IMG/VR virus record: IMGVR_UViG_3300034073_003245
Location: 1-64,000 of that record
Length of the DNA: 64,000 nucleotides
Origin: a virus
Strand: one strand, 5' to 3'
This document shows positions 7,151-14,656 of this stretch, piece after piece; positions within the stretch are counted from its first letter, which is position 1; every line of letters begins with the position of its first letter. The position numbers and the translations under genes are program-made. The notes under the pieces are model-generated. The model made no database searches. It saw only the letters and a list, made by a program, of their open reading frames with translations, and had not been told where the DNA came from.

Positions 7151-7365
7151 GAACCAGATTCTAGCGGATCGTAGAACTTCTCGCCATCCCACATCCAGCC
7201 TTCTGGAATTGATACTTCAGATGGAATGATTTTTGGATCACTTGACATTATGGCAACAAACTTTTCCGATATCGGTTGCACCTTGTCGTCGGGAGTGACG
7301 TGCATAGGTGTTTTTATACCACCTGCCACTTCTCCATCAACAACAAAAATAAAATATTTAGACAT
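7147..7365 (-). CDS. Small hypothetical fibre-region protein
   Basis: 72 residues beginning M-S-K-Y-F-I-F-V-V-D-G, beta-rich, with a G-W-M-W-D-G-E-K-F-Y motif near the end. Trp-rich motifs of this sort are found in small virion-tip proteins of aquatic phages. It follows the Arg-rich fibre gene by 12 bases and overlaps the next gene by 4. Confidence 0.55.
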   Translation of the reverse strand: MSKYFIFVVDGEVAGGIKTPMHVTPDDKVQPISEKFVAIMSSDPKIIPSEVSIPEGWMWDGEKFYDPLESGS

Positions 7366-7377
7366 TTATTTTCCTAA

Positions 7378-8589
7378 CTAAAAAGGTGGTGAATATGGAT
7401 TGCAGAAGGTCGGACCAACTGCTCTATAAACGCCAGTAAGAGTACATCTTTCTACATTTGTGGGACCGTAGTACCCATCGGGACACGGAAATGCATAAGC
7501 ACCAGAAGAGTTTGTATAGACCCAACCTACTCCTCCGACCACATTAGATGCTACATACTGAGATAGCGCGCCACCGACGACAGTAAGAACATCGTATGTT
7601 ACATATTCGTCAACATCAACCCAACTGTCGGAAGGAACACAAACCCCCGTAGTGTCTACCCAGGTGGTTGTTGTACACCCAATTGTTGACCAGTCTGGAT
7701 ACGGGGTGTAGTTCCAAGCAATTGTTGACCAGTCCGGATAGGCAGTATAAACCCAGGAAATTGTTGAAAAGTCTGGGTATGCAGTATAAACCCACGGAGT
7801 GACCCATACTGTTTCTGAGCCGCCATCAGAGTATGTCCATGCGGTGTATGGTCCGGCAGTACAAGATACTGAAGGATTTATAAAACGAGTTCTTGATCTT
7901 GTCCTGCTTCTACTGCGTGTTCTTGTTCTAGTTTTTGATCTTGTCCTAGTTCTGCTGCGAGATCTGGTTCTAGTTCTTGTTTTATATGTACTTCTTTTTT
8001 GCTGTCTATTGCCGCAATCGCCACAAACGAGTTGCTGAGTGCATGTTGTGTCGCATCCGTTATTGCCAACATAAGAACCGTCATTGCAGGTGTATAGAGT
8101 CTCAGAACAAGTGCCGTCATTACAGTCCGTTTGTGTTTCAATACAGTCAGGACATCCATTTGTATAGTTTTCTGTTATTGTTTCAGAACAACTTCCGTCT
8201 GTACATGTGTTGTCAAAACACGTTCCATCAGTACACGACGTATCGGTCTCAATTGTCCATGGAATGTTGTTAGAAGAAGCCGTGCTCCATTCGCTCCAGC
8301 CATAAGCATTGAAAGCCCGCACTCGTATTTTGTATCTGTTTGTGTTGTATTGAGTGAGTATTTGATGACTCAACGAAGTAACTTCAGTTCCAGCAGACCA
8401 GGCACCATCGTTGGTTGAAACTTGATATTCGTACTTAGTTATATCAAGCCCATTGTCGGCTGGCTTTGTCCAGTTGTAAGTTGTATTTACACAGCCGTTT
8501 GAAACTGTTGGTGCAGCAGGAACAGAGGGTACTCTGGCAAATCCAGAATAACCCTTAGACGAACTTCCTCTTCCCGCTATAAAAGGCAC
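7378..8589 (-). CDS. Tail fibre with FnIII domain, Cys-rich part and Arg-Thr/Arg-Ser repeat
   Basis: 403 residues from GTG 8589. Residues about 20-115 form a fibronectin type III-like domain (P-A-A-P-T-V-S-N-G, then Y-K-I-R-V-R-A-F-N-A-Y-G-W-S). A Cys-rich segment with repeated C-x-D/N-G-x-C units follows (about 118-190). Next is a strongly basic stretch of alternating Arg and Thr/Ser (about 202-235). Three copies of a W-x-Y-T-x-Y-P-D-x-S-T-I unit follow (about 260-305). The end is Cys- and aromatic-rich. It is probably a host-contacting fibre or adhesin. Confidence 0.7.
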   Translation of the reverse strand: MPFIAGRGSSSKGYSGFARVPSVPAAPTVSNGCVNTTYNWTKPADNGLDITKYEYQVSTNDGAWSAGTEVTSLSHQILTQYNTNRYKIRVRAFNAYGWSEWSTASSNNIPWTIETDTSCTDGTCFDNTCTDGSCSETITENYTNGCPDCIETQTDCNDGTCSETLYTCNDGSYVGNNGCDTTCTQQLVCGDCGNRQQKRSTYKTRTRTRSRSRTRTRSKTRTRTRSRSRTRSRTRFINPSVSCTAGPYTAWTYSDGGSETVWVTPWVYTAYPDFSTISWVYTAYPDWSTIAWNYTPYPDWSTIGCTTTTWVDTTGVCVPSDSWVDVDEYVTYDVLTVVGGALSQYVASNVVGGVGWVYTNSSGAYAFPCPDGYYGPTNVERCTLTGVYRAVGPTFCNPYSPPF

Positions 8590-8591
8590 TA

Positions 8592-9419
8592 CTACACCTG
8601 CGCGTATCTAGCCTGGCTCGCAAAAACAGCAACCGCATTAGTCCCAGTTCTTACAAAAGTAAAAGTGTAAATATCAATGCCGCTTCCGCCTGCCGGGATT
8701 GCGCCGCCGAACCAGTATGTGGTCACTGTAGGTGGTGAGGTTTTGTCTCCATCAACAACAATTCCAGATGTTCCAAACTGTCTTGAGTTTGGGTTTTGGA
8801 TCATCACAACAATAGTCGCTGAATTTGAATCAGTAGTCAGCAGATCGGTTAGCCGAGTTCCAGCATTTCCCCTAAAGTTGATTCTCATGTTTGCTGCATG
8901 CGCACCAGTGAACCAGTAGACAGCACCGTCAAGAAAATTGACATTGGTATCTGTGGCTGTAGAGGTAATGGCTGTTGAGTTTCTTGTTGCCTTCTCCAGA
9001 AGTTGCCCAATAGAGGCAGTGCCTGAAAGAGTTGTAGTGCCAGAAAGGGTAAGCCCAGATCCAAGTTTTGCACTTGTCACAGCAGCGTCTCTAATTGTTG
9101 CTGTTGTAACTGCTTCTAATCCCGACGTTTGAAGCAATTTTGCTGTAGTTACGGCGCCGTCCTCAACCTGGGCAACCTGCTTTGTCCATGCAAAAACTCC
9201 AGGAGATGTTTGGGTGTAAATATATGTTGCAGGATTTCCAGTACCGTCATCCTTGATGTAGGCAAAGCGCCCTTCCTGAAGTTCCGGCTCGTCAACATCG
9301 CCAAACGCTGCGTCTCTTTGTGCGATTGTGTCAAAGACAACGAACGCCTGGTCCATGAAAAACTGGTTGACTTCTGTGGCGTCAAGAATTTCATCATTTA
9401 CGAATTTTTTAATAGGCAT
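8592..9419 (-). CDS. Tail fibre/virion tip protein
   Basis: 275 residues. The N-terminus (I-K-K-F-V-N-D-E-I-L-D-A-T-E-V-N) is typical of phage fibre proteins that begin with a short attachment helix. It is followed by an F-x-T-I-A-Q-R-D-A-A-F domain, a Gly/Thr/Ala beta-helical middle with T-T-L-S-G-T-A-S-I, and a beta-rich C-terminus. The stop is 2 bases before the start of the Arg-rich fibre gene. It is probably trimeric. Confidence 0.7.
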   Translation of the reverse strand: MPIKKFVNDEILDATEVNQFFMDQAFVVFDTIAQRDAAFGDVDEPELQEGRFAYIKDDGTGNPATYIYTQTSPGVFAWTKQVAQVEDGAVTTAKLLQTSGLEAVTTATIRDAAVTSAKLGSGLTLSGTTTLSGTASIGQLLEKATRNSTAITSTATDTNVNFLDGAVYWFTGAHAANMRINFRGNAGTRLTDLLTTDSNSATIVVMIQNPNSRQFGTSGIVVDGDKTSPPTVTTYWFGGAIPAGGSGIDIYTFTFVRTGTNAVAVFASQARYAQV

Positions 9420-9803
9420 TTAGGCCTCCGTCGCTTCTTGTGACGTTAATTCTACCTCAATCCATGATTGGCTATTTTCATCCCAATACCATTGCCCTTC
9501 TTCCGGCATCGGAACCGGGGGATTCCATCTGCATGTTGTTTCGTCAAGAATCCATGAAGAAAAGTTTTGAGGTGGTATAAAGGCATCAAGAATGGGGTCA
9601 TAGGCATAGCCAATCCCTGCATAATTTTTTCTAAATGAGTTGTTGTAAGAAGTCTGTACCCATTTTCCTTTAATTATTGAATTACAGAACGCGATGCCAA
9701 CCTCCTCAGATTCATTGCCGTTCTCATCTAAGCAGTCAGAGTTGTCAACCCTTATTACATTGACGACAACATTATTTTCATCTAGGAAAGCAAAGTGGGC
9801 CAT
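9420..9803 (-). CDS. Conserved aquatic-phage fibre-associated protein
   Basis: 127 residues: M-A-H-F-A-F-L-D-E-N-N-V-V start, a central F-R-K-N-Y-A-G-I-G-Y-A-Y-D, then F-I-P-P-Q and a Trp-rich end (S-W-I-L-D-E-T-T-C-R-W). I recall this pattern from cyanophage and pelagiphage tail genes. It probably caps or joins fibres. It overlaps the upstream Gly-rich gene as TAATG and abuts the downstream start with no spacer. Confidence 0.7.
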   Translation of the reverse strand: MAHFAFLDENNVVVNVIRVDNSDCLDENGNESEEVGIAFCNSIIKGKWVQTSYNNSFRKNYAGIGYAYDPILDAFIPPQNFSSWILDETTCRWNPPVPMPEEGQWYWDENSQSWIEVELTSQEATEA

Positions 9804-10636
9804 TATGGATAAACCCTATACCTTATATAGCAAATACCAGACCCACCAGACCCGCCGAGATCCCGACCCCCGCCACCACCGCCACCGTATTGTGCGGTGC
9901 CATTTTGGCCAATATATGTTGGGTCTGCTACGCCGTATCCGCGACCTCCACCATGGGTCGCTGTTGCTCCATAGTCTCCGCCCCCACCGCCGCCACCTCC
10001 ACCCCGAAAAAGAGAAGTAAAAATCCACCCAGACTGTGGAACTGCTGAACCACCTCCACCTGGTCCACAGTATGTTGGAAATCCTGCAGCGCTTCCAGCG
10101 GTGCCAGCAGACCCAATACCGCCCCCACCGCCGCCTGAATATAGGTAGCCCCACGCACCATCAAACCCCTGCTGGCCTGTTCCTCCTGGCTGATAGAAGC
10201 CACCCCCACCACCGCATCCACCGGAAAAACCAGCGTTTGCGTACGCTCCACCACGCCCTCCACCAATCGCTGTAATTGTGTTTACCCCTGGCCCTGAAAA
10301 TGTTGAGTTACCAGCACTAAATCCAGGAGCCGAGTGGCCGGGCCCACCTGCTCCACCAGCGGCTATGACTATTGAATATGACCCATCCCTAACGAACGCT
10401 TTAGTAATAATTCTTCCGCCGGCGCCACCGCCGCCTGCTCCGTTGTGGTCAGAACCTCCTCCTCCACCGGATCCAAGAAAGTCAATTTCTATTTCATCAA
10501 AACCTTGGCTTACGGAAAAAGTACCACTTGCTGTAAACATGTGCACCTTGTACCCACCGGAGGAAGTAACAGAAGAACCACCAGTAGCAACTATTTGTTG
10601 TCTTCTTGAAGAAGCCAACATTCCCTGCAGAATCAT
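9803..10636 (-). CDS. Glycine-rich tail-tip adhesin
   Basis: 277 residues from ATG 10636 (ATGA overlap; ten earlier in-frame codons discarded). After a beta-rich N-terminal strand region (about 30-60), the protein has many runs of four to nine glycines separated by short loops, ending in I-C-Y-I-R-Y-R-V-Y-P. The closing strand and polyglycine core resemble the glycine-rich domains of phage adhesins that form polyglycine II bundles at the fibre tip (family knowledge). Receptor binding is the likely role. Confidence 0.75.
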   Translation of the reverse strand: MILQGMLASSRRQQIVATGGSSVTSSGGYKVHMFTASGTFSVSQGFDEIEIDFLGSGGGGGSDHNGAGGGGAGGRIITKAFVRDGSYSIVIAAGGAGGPGHSAPGFSAGNSTFSGPGVNTITAIGGGRGGAYANAGFSGGCGGGGGFYQPGGTGQQGFDGAWGYLYSGGGGGGIGSAGTAGSAAGFPTYCGPGGGGSAVPQSGWIFTSLFRGGGGGGGGGDYGATATHGGGRGYGVADPTYIGQNGTAQYGGGGGGGRDLGGSGGSGICYIRYRVYP

Positions 10637-11091
10637 GACGAAGATATATCTCCAACTACTACCCACTCATTTTGGGTAATCATAATTATTGTTGCTGACG
10701 AATATCGCGTTCTTAGGTAAATTGTTGCAGTTCCGGGGTTATTAATTGAGTCGCCAACCGCGGATCTTAGGGTTACATTGGTAAATCCTCTAATGTTTGT
10801 TCTTCCTGTTCCGTATTGCATGATGTGAAAGTTTCTTCCAGGAGAATAAGTAATATTCTGCTGTACATAAAAAGTGTTTGCAGAAGATCCCGTGGAGCGA
10901 ATCATTGCCCCCATATGGACAGACTGGGCATAAAAAGTAGTAGAACTATAAGAAAATAGCCCGCCTAGTGTCAGTATGTTGTTGACAGTGTTTGAAACAG
11001 TAGCAATACCCGCCGCGTTCAGCGATATGTCTTGTTCTATTTCAGGTATGCGTCTTGAGTTGTTATATGCTTCAGTATCCCTGAATGTCAT
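10633..11091 (-). CDS. Fibre-region structural protein
   Basis: 152 residues from ATG 11091 (ATGA overlap with the previous stop). A charged N-terminal helix (D-T-E-A-Y-N-N-S-R-R-I-P-E-I-E) leads into a beta-rich body with many Thr, Ser and Asn. The helix may trimerise. It is probably a small fibre or fibre connector; no family is named. Confidence 0.6.
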   Translation of the reverse strand: MTFRDTEAYNNSRRIPEIEQDISLNAAGIATVSNTVNNILTLGGLFSYSSTTFYAQSVHMGAMIRSTGSSANTFYVQQNITYSPGRNFHIMQYGTGRTNIRGFTNVTLRSAVGDSINNPGTATIYLRTRYSSATIIMITQNEWVVVGDISSS

Positions 11092-11453
11092 TGGACTATC
11101 CTGTTTACATAGCCAAATCCATAGCATTCCGATCCAAGTATGCCATCTAGGGCGCGAAACTTAATAGTCGTAACGTTTTCGCCATCTCCAGAAAACGGTA
11201 TTCCTGGCAAAGCCAGCCATGTTGATGAGGGATAAACTTTTTCTTTCATGAAGTAAACGTCATTAACTATTACGTCTACTAAGTATTCGTTTAGTGATGG
11301 ATTTGTAATCCAGAACCAAACCTCATCTAAAATTGAACTGCTTGTTCCTGTCTCGTGGACTACTGGCTCAAGAAGATACGCAGGGAATGTGTCAATGATT
11401 GGTCCGTTTGAGTCTCCAGCGCCACTCAGTTTTACTTTTGTAAATGTTGACAT
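11088..11453 (-). CDS. Small beta-rich structural protein
   Basis: 121 residues beginning M-S-T-F-T-K-V-K-L-S-G and containing W-F-W-I-T-N-P-S and Y-P-S-S-T-W-L-A-L-P-G. The sequence looks like a beta-sandwich such as those of phage decoration or fibre-adapter proteins. It overlaps the upstream membrane-protein gene as TGATG and the next gene as ATGA. Confidence 0.55.
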   Translation of the reverse strand: MSTFTKVKLSGAGDSNGPIIDTFPAYLLEPVVHETGTSSSILDEVWFWITNPSLNEYLVDVIVNDVYFMKEKVYPSSTWLALPGIPFSGDGENVTTIKFRALDGILGSECYGFGYVNRIVQ

Positions 11454-11701
11454 CAGTTAACCAACCAATAAACAAGACCCGAAAGCCATACAGGAATCTG
11501 TGGTACAAAGTTTAGCAAAATAGGCCCAGCCTTCTTCTTGATGCCAACATAAACCCACAAAGAGGCGCCGACTAGATGTATGGCAGGACCAATCGGATAC
11601 AGGTCAAATGCGTGACAAATAATTGCTATAAAAACAAGTGATGGGGCGGTCCATTCAATTAGTTTGAACACACAAGCAGATCCGCTTTGTTTTTTTTTCA
11701 T
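11453..11701 (-). CDS. Small membrane protein
   Basis: 82 residues with a basic N-terminus (M-K-K-K-Q) and three hydrophobic segments (about 18-33, 38-53, 60-80). No clear ribosome site precedes the ATG. Only 16 bases separate its start from the start of the divergent P450 gene. Its place beside fibre genes gives no clear role. Confidence 0.55.
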   Translation of the reverse strand: MKKKQSGSACVFKLIEWTAPSLVFIAIICHAFDLYPIGPAIHLVGASLWVYVGIKKKAGPILLNFVPQIPVWLSGLVYWLVN

Positions 11702-11717
11702 GTGTAAAATCTAACAT

Positions 11718-12929
11718 ATGAACGAAAATTTGCCCTTGCAAAATATCCCGTCAATTCCGTCAAGGGCTGAATTAAAAGAAAATACGATATCACGCAAGTC
11801 TCTTGTCAAAATATCAGTAGACGCTAGTGCGGATTCCTGGATAGCGAAAAGTATGTTTGGCTATTCAATACTTAGAAATGAAGACTGCAAAAATATTCTA
11901 TCTGATTCAAGGTGGCTTTCTGCAGTTGGGTTACTTGCTGACCTAAATCCATACACAACGCAAGAGTTTAAGACAAGAAGAAAAACAGGGATGTTGGCAG
12001 TAGACGGCGAGCCACACAAAAAACTTAAAAAAATAGCAAATGCGGCATTCTCAAAAGATGCCGTAATGAAAATGGATTCAGAAATTAATCGCACTTTTTC
12101 GGAACTTATTAATTCATTTAGCCCAGGAGATGAATTTGACATATCGCAAAAAATCTTCAAAAAATTTCCAATACTTGTCATATGTGACATGATTGGACTT
12201 CCAAGAGATAGGGCTGACGACTATTCGCGATGGGGTGAAAACCTGCTGAAAAATTGGGAAAACAACTATCGGAAGTCAACTGAAGAAATATTGACATCAC
12301 AAAAAGAAATGGATGAGTACATTCTCTCGCTTATTGAAGAGCGCCGAAATAATCCAAAAGATGATTTGATATCCAGGCTTGTGCATCCAGTTGACAAAAG
12401 TCAAAATATGAGCGATGAAGAGATAATCACATTTATTGAGACAATAACAACGGCAGGAATTGACACCGTTTTTCATCAACTCGGCTCAGTTTTCCTTCTT
12501 ATTGTAAACAAACAACAAATATGGAATGAATACAGAGACAACCCTCAAAGCAGGTCATGGATAATTGATGAGGTTATAAGAATCACAAACGCCGTTCACG
12601 AAACGGGCAGAATTGCCTCACAGGACATCAACTATAGAAACACGATGTTCCCCAAAGGAACGATAGTTTTTTTAAATATCACATCCGCAAACAGGGATGC
12701 TTTTGAGTTTGAAAACCCTGAAGATATTCAGGATGGAAGAAAGCCAAACATTGCATTTGGATGGGGCGCTCATAGGTGCTCCGGTCTTTTTATGGCAAAA
12801 GCGGAGATAACAGCCGCAATGAACTACATAGTAGAAAATTTGCCCAACATAAAAGTTATTGACACGCCTCAATACACCAAGTCAAATGCAGCGGTATACG
12901 GCCCGTCTTCAATAATGGTCAGAATTTAG
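11718..12929 (+). CDS. Cytochrome P450 monooxygenase
   Basis: 403 residues, full bacterial P450 length. All key blocks are present: I-helix A246-G247-I-D249-T250 (oxygen activation), K-helix E285-V-I-R288, and the heme loop F347-G-W-G-A-H-R-C354-S-G with the heme-ligating cysteine. It should hydroxylate or otherwise oxidise a small substrate using electrons from a host ferredoxin; no redox partner lies nearby. It is the only plus-strand gene between 3.6 and 53.9 kb, starts 16 bases from a divergent gene, lacks an obvious ribosome site and ends tail to tail with the next gene. This looks like an inserted cargo gene. The base composition is visibly AT-rich. Confidence 0.95.
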   Translation: MNENLPLQNIPSIPSRAELKENTISRKSLVKISVDASADSWIAKSMFGYSILRNEDCKNILSDSRWLSAVGLLADLNPYTTQEFKTRRKTGMLAVDGEPHKKLKKIANAAFSKDAVMKMDSEINRTFSELINSFSPGDEFDISQKIFKKFPILVICDMIGLPRDRADDYSRWGENLLKNWENNYRKSTEEILTSQKEMDEYILSLIEERRNNPKDDLISRLVHPVDKSQNMSDEEIITFIETITTAGIDTVFHQLGSVFLLIVNKQQIWNEYRDNPQSRSWIIDEVIRITNAVHETGRIASQDINYRNTMFPKGTIVFLNITSANRDAFEFENPEDIQDGRKPNIAFGWGAHRCSGLFMAKAEITAAMNYIVENLPNIKVIDTPQYTKSNAAVYGPSSIMVRI

Positions 12930-13591
12930 AGTTCACTGATAATCTGTTCAAAAGTTTTTCCGCTGTAGTCAACCGTCAGCGAGATAACCCAGTCATTAAA
13001 TGAAGACGATGCCGGTGGATAAGGGTGCGGAATCTTCTTATAGTCTGGGTCGCCTTTTAGAAACCTAACTAAGTGCATATCCGGCATTGAGTCAATTTCG
13101 TCAATGATTGATTGAGGAGGACTTAGCCTTTCAAAAATCATCTTTGAATAGATGGCCATTGGGTGTTCTGAGTTGAATTCCCCACCAACAAGTTGTGACC
13201 ATTCCCTCATTGTTTTAAAAAGTTGAATCATTGATTTTGCGGCCCACATGGTTGATGGAGTTGGGTCGGACTGAATGTCAAACCATGACTCCATCTCTAA
13301 ATATGTAATATAGAATTCAGGCTCACAATTGATGACATGCTCGTATTTTGTAACATTATTGACTTCCACAACGAAGTCAGAAACTTCAGACCGCTTCACA
13401 AACCCATGTCCGTGACTCTGGTACTCAGTGCCTTCCGTTACCAGAACACCCGTGTATGAGAGATTGTCGCATCTTTCCATGTTTTGGAGAGAGTCAGGTT
13501 TTTCCTCTGTAAGGAAAACGCATTTTTCAATGAAGAAAATCCCTCTGTCATGGGGGTTGGAATCTCTTAGAAGTGTGTCAATATCAAGCAT
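12926..13591 (-). CDS. Unknown protein of the halogenase cassette
   Basis: 221 residues from ATG 13591, which overlaps the previous stop by 8 bases; an earlier in-frame start would overlap more. It contains H-G-H-G-F near residue 65 and E-M-E-S-W-F, and is aromatic-rich with a mixed alpha/beta look. No catalytic motif is recognised with confidence. As last gene of the tightly coupled run that includes the halogenase, it may belong to the same modification pathway. Confidence 0.6.
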   Translation of the reverse strand: MLDIDTLLRDSNPHDRGIFFIEKCVFLTEEKPDSLQNMERCDNLSYTGVLVTEGTEYQSHGHGFVKRSEVSDFVVEVNNVTKYEHVINCEPEFYITYLEMESWFDIQSDPTPSTMWAAKSMIQLFKTMREWSQLVGGEFNSEHPMAIYSKMIFERLSPPQSIIDEIDSMPDMHLVRFLKGDPDYKKIPHPYPPASSSFNDWVISLTVDYSGKTFEQIISEL

Positions 13592-13856
13592 TTTCAAGTT
13601 CCTCAATCTTGTTGATAACTACTTTTAGTTTATCAACATTGCGAGCGACGCTCATTTTTGCTAGATGCTCGTGCCTTGGTATGTTTTCAAAAGTTGCGGT
13701 TGCTTCATTGACTTGTTGTTCGTTTGTGTAATCAAAAGAATCCGGGTCAACACCTACAACAAGAAGATTCATATAAAGGTCCTTAATAAGAAGTTCCTTT
13801 ATTTTATTAAGCGCCTCGGCCCTGTCCTGTATAGTCAGAAAATTTGAAATATTCAT
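13584..13856 (-). CDS. Small helical protein, paralogue of the 17153-17386 gene
   Basis: 90 residues, helical. The motif V-G-V-D-P-D-S-F-D sits in the middle after a Leu/Ile-rich helix, and the same arrangement (V-G-A-D-P-D-S-F-D) occurs in the gene at 17153-17386. The two bracket the oxygenase/halogenase genes. They may be small chaperones or adapters for those proteins or for the fibres. Confidence 0.65.
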   Translation of the reverse strand: MNISNFLTIQDRAEALNKIKELLIKDLYMNLLVVGVDPDSFDYTNEQQVNEATATFENIPRHEHLAKMSVARNVDKLKVVINKIEELENA

Positions 13857-13864
13857 ACTTGCTC

Positions 13865-14656
13865 CTATTTTTTCAGTCTCAGTCTCTCAAGAATAGAATA
13901 CTTCCCTCTTTCGGTAAGGGCATTGTCTACCCTCACGCGTTCCCTCCTGTATGGAGCAGCAGTGCCCTCAAGAGGGGTTATGTGACCCATGCCAAAACCA
14001 GTGCTGGCCACAAATCTGTAATAAGACTCGTCATTGAATAAGATTTCTTTTGTATTTGACGAACGCTGAAATGGAATCACCATCATCAAGGGTGTTCCCC
14101 ATTTGATAGAAAAAGGAGAGTCTGTCTTAATATTTAAGACAATATTTGCTGTGTGGTAAAAGTCCGTATGAACAACGGCTGGGAGAACGTCGTAATTATT
14201 GTTTGGCTCCCATAGAACCGGCAGAAAAAGCGACGACCACCCAGGCGCTGTCTCAAATCTCCATGGATTAACAATCTTGGGATACTGGGCTTCTCTTGTT
14301 TTGCCGTTTCTGACATCGTTAATAGGACATCCCACGGCAGCCTCGTAATCAAACCCTTCTATTTTGGAAACATCTGTGCCGCCTGAAGCAAACGCAAAGT
14401 TTGCGCCCCTTGTTTCCCATCTTCCTTCATTACTCGGCCTAAAATCAAAATTTGTCCAACAGGGGATGGTGACCCCTATGTTATAGAAGTCATTTATTCC
14501 AGCGCACCTTCTTAGGGAGCCTGGATTTTTATGCAGTCTTTTAAACCAAGACGGATAGGTTTCAACAGAATTAATGAATGGGGGCATCTCCATCAGTCTG
14601 TTGTCAAGCGGGGTAATTCGTATTTGACCAGGCTTTACTTTGGGATTCTTCTTCAT
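13865..14656 (-). CDS. Conserved phage protein next to halogenase
   Basis: 263 residues from ATG 14656 (ATGA overlap with the halogenase stop; another ATG lies two codons upstream). It has a Trp/Pro/Asn-rich composition, with P-S-W-F-K-R-L, a G-S-L-R-R-C-A-G-I segment, V-T-I-P-C-W-T-N-F and F-R-P-S-N-E-G-R-W near the N-terminus, then a beta-rich body. I recall similar proteins beside halogenase genes in cyanophages, but cannot check. The role is unknown. Confidence 0.65.
   Translation of the reverse strand: MKKNPKVKPGQIRITPLDNRLMEMPPFINSVETYPSWFKRLHKNPGSLRRCAGINDFYNIGVTIPCWTNFDFRPSNEGRWETRGANFAFASGGTDVSKIEGFDYEAAVGCPINDVRNGKTREAQYPKIVNPWRFETAPGWSSLFLPVLWEPNNNYDVLPAVVHTDFYHTANIVLNIKTDSPFSIKWGTPLMMVIPFQRSSNTKEILFNDESYYRFVASTGFGMGHITPLEGTAAPYRRERVRVDNALTERGKYSILERLRLKK

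Noticed and set aside
9694-10679. Several long plus- and minus-strand frames across the glycine-rich gene
   Set aside because: They mirror GGN glycine codons as Pro-, Arg- or Trp-rich frames. Only the minus-strand adhesin frame has coupled start and stop positions.
11718-12929. P450 gene as chimeric assembly
   Set aside because: Both flanks continue phage gene sets and its stop overlaps the next gene's stop by 3 bases, so the simplest reading is a real insertion. Read mapping could confirm it.
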